Assembly (NCBI GenBank): GCA_946480845.1
Contig: CAMLLJ010000187.1
Location: forward strand, 1 to 5,380
Direction: 5' to 3'
DNA from: an uncultured Gemmatimonadota bacterium
GTDB taxonomy: Bacteria > Gemmatimonadota > Gemmatimonadetes > Gemmatimonadales > GWC2-71-9
DNA: 5,380 nt
In this document: positions 1 to 4,479 of the stretch, piece by piece
Position numbering within the stretch: the first letter of the stretch is position 1
Layout: each line of letters opens with the position of its first letter
Notes under the pieces: model-generated
The model's database searches: none
What the model saw: only the letters and a program-made list of their open reading frames with translations
Told to the model about the DNA's origin: nothing
Made by a program: the position numbers and the translations under genes

Positions 1-1451
1 ACCGTGACGGTCTGCACCGCGCTCGTCGAGCCGACCGGCGTGGGAGCGAAGTCCACCTGCTGGACCGGGAGGTGCAGGCCCGTGGCGTTTCCGCTCACCT
101 GGACGTTGGCGACGGCACCATTGCCGGCAACGGTGATGGTGGTGGATCCAGGCTCGATGCTGGAGGGCCGGAAGACGATGGCGAACGTGCAGCTCCCGCC
201 GGGCGGGAGCACATTCTCGGAACAGAGGTCGCTGGTGATCTGGTACTCGTCACAGGGGCCGTAGTAATAGCAGCCGCTGTCGAACACGCCGAGTCCCCCG
301 CTCGTGCCCGTGCCGGTGTTGGTGACGGTGACGGTGACCGGCGCACTGGACGAGGAGGCCATCGTCGCGGGAAAGACGATCGCTTCGGGAGCGACCGCGA
401 AGCTGATCATCTCGCCGGATCCGGTCAGCTCGGCCGACGCCATGCTGCCGAACGGGTCTTCGACCCGCAGCACCGCGGACCTGATGCCCGTGCCGGTCGG
501 CTCGAACTGCACGAAGACCTGGCACGACGCGGCGGCAGGCAGCGACCGGCTGCCGCAGGTGCTGGACTGGATGCGGAACTGGTCCGAGGCCTCGCCGGTC
601 ATCCGGACTGCCAGCGTCCCGCTGGACGCCGTGGCGGTGTTGGTCACGGTGAACGCCATGACCGGCGACACCGTGCCGACATTGGCCGGCCCGAAGTCGC
701 GCGCCGCGGGACTGGCCTGCAGGGCCACCGGGCTGCCGGCAAGCCCGGTCAGCGTGGGAATGACGGTCCCGCCCGGTTCCCCGGACACGCGGAGCGTGGC
801 GGTCCGGCGGCCGCCGGCGGCCGGCGTGAAGCGGACCGTGATGAGGCAGTCCGCCGCCGGCGGGAGCTGGATGCCGGCACAGGCGTCACCCACGATGGGA
901 AAGTCGGCAACGTCGGCCCCCGTGAGTTCGACGGTGAGCGGGCCGGTGGGGGCGAACCCGCCGTTGGTGATGCGCACCGCGCGCGTTTCCCCGAAGCCGC
1001 CGACTGCGGCCGGCTGGAATTCGGTCGTGGCATTCGCGCGCAACGACACGCCGGACCCCAGCCCCTCCAGCGAGGCCGCCGTGCTGGTGCCGTGGCGATC
1101 GGTGATCGTCAGCGTTGCTTCCTTCCTGCCGCTCGTGGAAGGCCTGAGCCGGACCTGTACCCGGCAGGTGCCCTGGACCGCCAGCTCGGCGCCCGTGCAC
1201 TCGTCACCCGCCACGGCGAATTCGCCCATGGCCGGTCCGCTCAGCCGCACCGACGCGATGGTGTTGGCGGAGGAGCGGCCGTTGGTGACCGTGAACGCCA
1301 CGGGACTGGACTGGATGCCCACGTTGATGACGCCGAAGTCATGGGAACTGGCCGACAGGATCAGGTCCGAATCCTCCGGGCCGGTGTTTCCGTCGCAGGA
1401 TCCCAGGACCAGCGTCGCCAGGAACGCGGCTCCTGCCAGGTAGCGATGCAT
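1..1451 (-). CDS. Choice-of-anchor D (ASPM/SPD-2/Hydin-like) multi-repeat lipoprotein, C-terminus cut off by the window
   Basis: The sequence shows 483 codons with no stop, running off the left edge. The N-terminus is a lipoprotein signal: MHR, a hydrophobic stretch, then a lipobox LGSC with the lipidated Cys at residue 19 and Asp at +2. Four complete Ig-like repeats follow (about residues 30-134, 135-241, 242-347, 348-458) and a fifth begins at 459. Each opens with a DFG- or FxP-type strand and VG turn, then a TVTN-like strand, and later carries a cysteine pair (C85/C96, C191/C202, C299/C310, C410/C421) before an F-x-P and an A-T-L strand. This is the pattern of bacterial choice-of-anchor D domains, which are surface or periplasmic beta-sandwich modules with no catalytic residues. 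Repeat 4 carries an extra CYYYGPC loop at 394-400. The ATG at 1451 is supported by AAGGA seven bases upstream. It lies 19 bases after the haloperoxidase-like gene, probably in the same operon. The specific role (adhesion, scaffold or anchor) is unknown. Confidence 0.88.
   Translation of the reverse strand, partial: MHRYLAGAAFLATLVLGSCDGNTGPEDSDLILSASSHDFGVINVGIQSSPVAFTVTNGRSSANTIASVRLSGPAMGEFAVAGDECTGAELAVQGTCRVQVRLRPSTSGRKEATLTITDRHGTSTAASLEGLGSGVSLRANATTEFQPAAVGGFGETRAVRITNGGFAPTGPLTVELTGADVADFPIVGDACAGIQLPPAADCLITVRFTPAAGGRRTATLRVSGEPGGTVIPTLTGLAGSPVALQASPAARDFGPANVGTVSPVMAFTVTNTATASSGTLAVRMTGEASDQFRIQSSTCGSRSLPAAASCQVFVQFEPTGTGIRSAVLRVEDPFGSMASAELTGSGEMISFAVAPEAIVFPATMASSSSAPVTVTVTNTGTGTSGGLGVFDSGCYYYGPCDEYQITSDLCSENVLPPGGSCTFAIVFRPSSIEPGSTTITVAGNGAVANVQVSGNATGLHLPVQQVDFAPTPVGSTSAVQTVT
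321..338. repeat. Three tandem copies of GGTGAC within the large Ig-like gene
   Basis: Three exact copies of the hexamer GGTGAC lie at 321-326, 327-332 and 333-338. On the coding (minus) strand they encode an alternating Val-Thr run (residues about 372-377), matching the beta strand of repeat 4. This is probably simple coding repetition, though slippage here would be in frame. Confidence 0.6.
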
Positions 1452-1458
1452 GCTCAGG

Positions 1459-1463
1459 TCCTT
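1459..1463 (-). promoter_or_regulatory. Shine-Dalgarno of the large Ig-like lipoprotein gene
   Basis: AAGGA reads on the minus strand and ends seven bases before the ATG at 1451. It sits inside the 19-base gap after the upstream stop codon, which fixes the start and implies separate ribosome loading within a shared transcript. Confidence 0.65.
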
Positions 1464-1470
1464 GTTGGTG

Positions 1471-2739
1471 TCAGGGAACGATCGAGACTTGCCCGAGGTC
1501 CGCCGTCACGGCCCTCGCCGCGACCGCTCGTCCCAGCTCGAGCCCCGCGACGCTGTCGAACCGGTAATGGATCCCCGCGTACACCCGCGAGAGGCCCGCC
1601 TCGAGCGCCATGGCCTCGACCCGCGCGCGCTCCCGCGGGAAGAGCTGGGCCACGGTCTCGGTCATCGCGCCGGAGATGCACGAGTGCGCCGACGGATACG
1701 ACGGGTGCGGCGGGGTGGGGAATGGCGTCACGATGCCCGGGTCCGCCTGGGGCGGCCGGATGTACCAGTACTGGTACTTCACCTCGAAGCAGGAGGTCAG
1801 CGCATCGAACGCCGCCGCATTGGCGAGGAACAGCGCCCGGGCGGCATCGAGATCGTTGCGATGGTGGGCCACGACGAGCTCCCGTACCAGGGCGTTCATA
1901 GGCCCGTTCCTGCCGGGCGACTGGTTCAGGTGCCAGAAGTTCGCGATGGCCAGCTGCTCGGCCGTCCGGCCGTCGCTGATGGCCCGCACTTCCGCGAGCG
2001 CCGCGGCAAACTCGGCGGAGCCGAAGGCCGGGGGCGGTGGCGTGACGATCGTGGCCGTCTCCGGGAAGAAGCGGCGGGCGCCCAGATTGCCGCGGGCAGT
2101 CGGGCCGCCGTTGGCGGTCCAGAAGCCCGCGCCGACGGGCGGAATGCCCGGGTCGGTGAGCCCGACACCGTCACCGGCCGACCAGGCGATCACCCGCGCG
2201 CCGATGGCCCGGCCGATCTCCACGCCGGCGTCGAAGTCCGCGTGCTTCGCGCCGGGCCACTCGGGAGTGGCCGCCTGCGTGGCGAGCGCGCCCTCGATCA
2301 CGGCGAGATCGGCGGGGAAGAAATGCGCGAGCACCGCGGCGGACGCGCCGGCGATCGCCGCAGAAACGGGCGGATGCGGCTGCACGGCCGACGCTGCTTC
2401 CGCCGCGCGGAACTGCGCGAGCGAGAGGTACGGAAAGACCCGCAGTGCGTTCACCGAGCGGGTCTCGGTGAGGTCTTCCGCCACCTCGTTCCAGCGGACG
2501 CTGGCCAGGCGCTCCCAGAACTTGGCGGGCTGGCCCTGAACGGCTTGCGGCGCCGACGCTTCCGGCCCGGAGGTGCCCGGCGCCGTGGTGGCCGCGGAGT
2601 GCCCGGTCGGCTGAGCCGGCTGGGTCGGCAGGTCGGCGCAGGCGCCGAGCGCCGCGGCCAGGGCGGCGCCGACCGAGAAGGCATGAAGACGATGCATGAG
2701 ACCTCCACGAACCGGCGGCAGGATATTCGGGGATTTCAT
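1471..2739 (-). CDS. Vanadium-dependent haloperoxidase / PAP2-type acid phosphatase lipoprotein
   Basis: The product is 422 residues from the chosen ATG. It begins with a basic region, a hydrophobic segment (about 21-33) and a lipobox LGAC with Cys34, followed by a Pro/Thr/Ala/Gln linker to about residue 72 and a helical catalytic domain. The three vanadate/phosphate-binding motifs are intact: K321-x6-R328-P, P-S350-A-H352, and S-R385-xxx-G-x-H391-xxx-D395. By family knowledge these correspond to Lys353, Arg360, Ser402, His404, Arg490 and the vanadate-ligating His496 of Curvularia chloroperoxidase. Family reactions are H2O2-dependent halide oxidation or phosphate-ester hydrolysis; sequence cannot decide which. 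Ala351 replaces the usual Gly. His345, five residues before the motif Ser, is the position that is His in Ascophyllum bromoperoxidase and Phe in the chloroperoxidase. The ATG at 2739 has AGGAGGT six bases upstream. An in-frame ATG at 2697 with GGAGGT would give a tighter signal peptide (Cys20), so the start is uncertain. It is expected to be exported and membrane-anchored. Confidence 0.9.
   Translation of the reverse strand: MKSPNILPPVRGGLMHRLHAFSVGAALAAALGACADLPTQPAQPTGHSAATTAPGTSGPEASAPQAVQGQPAKFWERLASVRWNEVAEDLTETRSVNALRVFPYLSLAQFRAAEAASAVQPHPPVSAAIAGASAAVLAHFFPADLAVIEGALATQAATPEWPGAKHADFDAGVEIGRAIGARVIAWSAGDGVGLTDPGIPPVGAGFWTANGGPTARGNLGARRFFPETATIVTPPPPAFGSAEFAAALAEVRAISDGRTAEQLAIANFWHLNQSPGRNGPMNALVRELVVAHHRNDLDAARALFLANAAAFDALTSCFEVKYQYWYIRPPQADPGIVTPFPTPPHPSYPSAHSCISGAMTETVAQLFPRERARVEAMALEAGLSRVYAGIHYRFDSVAGLELGRAVAARAVTADLGQVSIVP
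2701..2706 (-). promoter_or_regulatory. Alternative Shine-Dalgarno for an internal start at 2697
   Basis: GGAGGT reads on the minus strand three bases before the in-frame ATG at 2697. Spacing is shorter than ideal. Starting here would give a compact lipoprotein signal MHRLHAFSV... with Cys at position 20, so it competes with the start at 2739. Confidence 0.4.
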
Positions 2740-2745
2740 GGTGCG

Positions 2746-2752
2746 ACCTCCT
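2746..2752 (-). promoter_or_regulatory. Strong Shine-Dalgarno of the haloperoxidase-like gene
   Basis: AGGAGGT reads on the minus strand six bases before the ATG at 2739. It is the best ribosome-binding site in the window and the main reason for choosing that start over the downstream ATG at 2697 or the frame extension to 2808. Confidence 0.65.
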
Positions 2753-2765
2753 GGTGTTGGGGGGC

Positions 2766-2792
2766 GCCCGGGATGGAAGGTGACTCCCGGGC
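2766..2792. repeat. Perfect 8-bp inverted repeat in the haloperoxidase-like gene leader
   Basis: GCCCGGGA at 2766-2773 pairs with TCCCGGGC at 2785-2792 across an 11-base loop. It ends 13 bases before the AGGAGGT ribosome-binding site on the minus strand. It has no T-tract on either side, so it is not a standard intrinsic terminator. It could be a 5' UTR stem or an operator, or may arise by chance in GC-rich DNA. Confidence 0.45.
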
Positions 2793-2849
2793 CGCCATAC
2801 CGAAGCACGAAAATCGGAGGCCGGGTGCGACATCAGGGGACTCGCAGCG

Positions 2850-2873
2850 GGTGCATGCAGTCGTCGATGCACC
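2850..2873. repeat. Perfect 7-bp inverted repeat between the two lipoprotein genes
   Basis: GGTGCAT at 2850-2856 pairs with ATGCACC at 2867-2873 across a 10-base spacer. Half-site centres are 17 bases apart. It lies about 110 bases upstream of the start at 2739, a position compatible with a regulator-binding site. No function can be assigned from sequence. Confidence 0.4.
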
Positions 2874-2944
2874 GGATGCTCGTCCTATGTTGAACGGCAG
2901 TTGCGCGGGGGATTGCTCAGGGCAGTCGGAGGGAACCGTGGAGC

Positions 2945-3673
2945 CTAGCTGACGCCGATGCCGGACACCTGCGTCCCGGCGCTGCCGCCGGGTGACGCGG
3001 AGACCGTGACCGTCGCCTGCCGGGCGCCGGCGGCGGCCGGCGCGAAGCGGACGTCGAGCACGCAGCTCGCGTTGAGCGCCAGGGTCTGGCCTTCGCAGGT
3101 ATCGCGCGTGATCAGGAACTCCGCGGCGTTCGGGCCCGCCACCGCGGTGTGCAGCACGCCGGTCGGCACGACCGCTGCGTTGCGGACGACCAGCGTCTGC
3201 AGCGCACTCTGCGCGCCGACGGCGGTCGGCGCGAAGGCCTGGGTCGCGGGCGTGATGCCGAGCCCCGCATCGACCCCCGTACCCTGGAGCGCGGACGAGG
3301 GGTCGGGGCCGCGCGGGTCGAGCACCGTGAGCGTGGCCTGCTTGAGGCCGGCGCTGACCGGATGCAGCTCCACCTCGAGGGTGCAGTCGGACGCTTCCTG
3401 CACCGACTGGCCGGAGCACTGGTCACGCTGCAGCTTGAATTCCGTCGCGTCGGGGCCCTGGATGACGATGGACAGGACACCCGACGCCGCTTCGCCGCGA
3501 TTGGCCACGCTGACGCGAAGGGGCTCGCTGCGGCCGCCGACGGGGATCGCGCCGAAGTCCGGGGACAGTGCCGAGAGGCTGAGTGACGGTGCGCTCGGCG
3601 CGCTCGGGTGGGACGTGCAGGCGCCGAGCGCGAGCGCGACGGCAATGGGGACCATGGATGCTCGGCTGGACAC
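2945..3673 (-). CDS. Small two-repeat choice-of-anchor D lipoprotein
   Basis: The product is 242 residues from the GTG at 3673. It opens with MSSRAS, a hydrophobic run and the lipobox LGAC with Cys19, then a Ser/Pro/Ala linker to about residue 30. Two Ig-like repeats follow (about 31-136 and 137-242), and the protein ends with the second. Each repeat has an N-terminal F-x-x-x-x-VG turn, a cysteine pair (C86/C97 and C193/C204) and an A-T-L/V strand after a Pro-containing loop. This is the same domain as in the large lipoprotein of this window, and the second repeat is especially like its repeat 2. I chose GTG 3673 because it supplies a basic residue and normal signal length; the ATG at 3655 leaves only 12 uncharged residues before Cys. 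No strong Shine-Dalgarno is visible, and starts at 3709 or 3754 remain open. No catalytic motif is present, so a structural or surface role is inferred. Confidence 0.82.
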   Translation of the reverse strand: MSSRASMVPIAVALALGACTSHPSAPSAPSLSLSALSPDFGAIPVGGRSEPLRVSVANRGEAASGVLSIVIQGPDATEFKLQRDQCSGQSVQEASDCTLEVELHPVSAGLKQATLTVLDPRGPDPSSALQGTGVDAGLGITPATQAFAPTAVGAQSALQTLVVRNAAVVPTGVLHTAVAGPNAAEFLITRDTCEGQTLALNASCVLDVRFAPAAAGARQATVTVSASPGGSAGTQVSGIGVS

Positions 3674-3804
3674 CCCGCAATTCTGCACCGGCGCGGGCCC
3701 GGGCGCCATCCTGCATGCCGTACGACTCCCCGACCGCGCGCAGATGGGTATCACCGCGCCGCTTTTCGCACCCGTGGCCGGCAGCCCGCTGGATATCCTG
3801 CGCG
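3674..3804. other. Divergent intergenic region between the small lipoprotein gene and radC
   Basis: About 131 bases separate the proposed GTG start at 3673 (minus) from the radC ATG at 3805 (plus). Promoters for both directions would be expected here, but I found no -35/-10 pair I would defend. If the lipoprotein starts further upstream, at 3709 or 3754, the gap shrinks to 95 or 50 bases. Confidence 0.45.
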
Positions 3805-4479
3805 ATGCCCGATGCCGACGTCACCCCCGAGCGCCCGCGCGAACGCCTCTGGGCGCTCGGGGCGGCTGCGTTGACGGCGGCCGAACTCGTCGCCATCCTC
3901 TTAGGGACGGGTGCGCGGGGAGCGGGGGTCACGGAAACGGCCGCCCGCCTCCTCGACGCCCAGGACGGCTCGCTCCGGCGGCTGGCCTCCCGGCCGCCGG
4001 GTGAACTGTTGCGCGCCACGGGGGTGGGCCCCACCAAGGCGGCCCGGCTGATCGCCGCCTTCGAGGTGGGCGCCCGGATCGCCCGCGAGGGCCGGCCGGC
4101 GCTCCCCCGGATCCGGGAACCGGAGGACGTCGTCCGGCTGTTTTCCAGCCGGCTGCGCGACCTGGCCGTCGAGGAGTTCCACCTCCTCGCGCTCGACAGC
4201 CAGAGCCGGGTGCTGCGGGAAGTGCTGGTCACCCGCGGCCTGCTCAACTCGTCGCTGGTACACCCGCGCGAGGTGTTCCGGCCGGCCATCGCGGAAGCGG
4301 CCGCCGGCATCATCGTGGTGCACAATCACCCGAGCGGCGACCCGACGCCCTCGGCTGAGGACCGGGCAGTCACCCGGCAGCTGGTCGCGGCGGGCCAGCT
4401 GCTCGACCTGCCGCTGTACGACCACGTCATCATCGCGGGAGACCGATTCGTGAGCTTTGCGGGGGCAGGGCTGCTGTGA
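3805..4479 (+). CDS. radC: RadC family JAMM/MPN+ domain protein
   Basis: The product is 224 residues, the usual length for RadC (UPF0758). The N-terminal RPRERL...AELVAILLGTG block is typical, followed by a helix-hairpin-helix-like segment LLRATGVGPTKAARL (about 68-82) and the C-terminal JAMM domain. The metal-binding set fits E-xn-H-x-H-x7-S-xx-D: Glu124 in VEEFHLL, then His173, His175, Ser183 and Asp186 in the VHNHPSGDP region. The catalytic fold of a Zn-dependent JAB1/MPN+ hydrolase therefore appears complete. The family is named for DNA repair, but its real substrate and role are unsettled. The ATG at 3805 gives a standard N-terminus although its ribosome-binding site is weak; the frame is open further upstream with no family-like sequence. 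The stop overlaps the start of the next gene in GTGA, so the two genes are probably co-transcribed and translationally coupled. Confidence 0.93.
   Translation: MPDADVTPERPRERLWALGAAALTAAELVAILLGTGARGAGVTETAARLLDAQDGSLRRLASRPPGELLRATGVGPTKAARLIAAFEVGARIAREGRPALPRIREPEDVVRLFSSRLRDLAVEEFHLLALDSQSRVLREVLVTRGLLNSSLVHPREVFRPAIAEAAAGIIVVHNHPSGDPTPSAEDRAVTRQLVAAGQLLDLPLYDHVIIAGDRFVSFAGAGLL

Larger units (their letters stand above)
2740..2944. other. Intergenic region upstream of the haloperoxidase-like gene
   Basis: This gap of 205 bases follows the stop of the small Ig-like lipoprotein and precedes the haloperoxidase-like gene. It contains the ribosome-binding site and two inverted repeats, listed separately. 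I saw no T-tract-backed terminator hairpin and no convincing -35/-10 pair on the minus strand. The size would allow a promoter, so the small upstream gene may be transcribed separately from the pair downstream. Confidence 0.5.

Noticed and set aside
305..497. 13-base exact repeat TGCCCGTGCCGGT at 305-317 and 485-497
   Set aside because: Both copies encode Thr-Gly-Thr-Gly turns in the same repeat protein; coding similarity explains them without a mobile or recombination element.
72..1901. Plus-strand open frame of 609 codons
   Set aside because: It lies opposite both lipoprotein genes, is Arg/Gly/Ala-rich low-complexity translation, and has no domain. The minus-strand reading gives signal peptides, repeats and catalytic motifs.
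1610..2539. Plus-strand open frame of 309 codons
   Set aside because: It is also antisense to the haloperoxidase-like gene, with no recognisable domain or ribosome-binding site.
2766..2792. Intrinsic terminator for the small lipoprotein gene
   Set aside because: The stem is GC-rich but no T-tract follows on the minus strand (CG- and C-rich instead), and it is about 150 bases from the stop codon.
2740..2808. N-terminal extension of the haloperoxidase-like gene to an ATG at 2808
   Set aside because: It adds Gly/Pro-rich sequence in front of the signal peptide with no ribosome-binding site, and would cover the inverted repeat and the strong AGGAGGT.
1450..2952. Plus-strand open frame of 500 codons
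   Set aside because: It is antisense to the haloperoxidase-like gene, which carries all the family motifs. The frame has arginine-rich shadow composition.
3763..3796. Possible sigma-70 promoter for radC (TTTTCG and GGATAT)
   Set aside because: The elements match the consensus poorly and are 22 bases apart, too far for a usable pair.
2958..4004. Plus-strand open frame of 348 codons
   Set aside because: It spans the antisense of the small lipoprotein, the intergenic gap and an out-of-frame part of radC, so it cannot be a single real gene alongside them.
3423..4325. Minus-strand open frame of 300 codons
   Set aside because: It crosses radC antisense and the small lipoprotein out of frame, with Arg/Ser-rich shadow composition.
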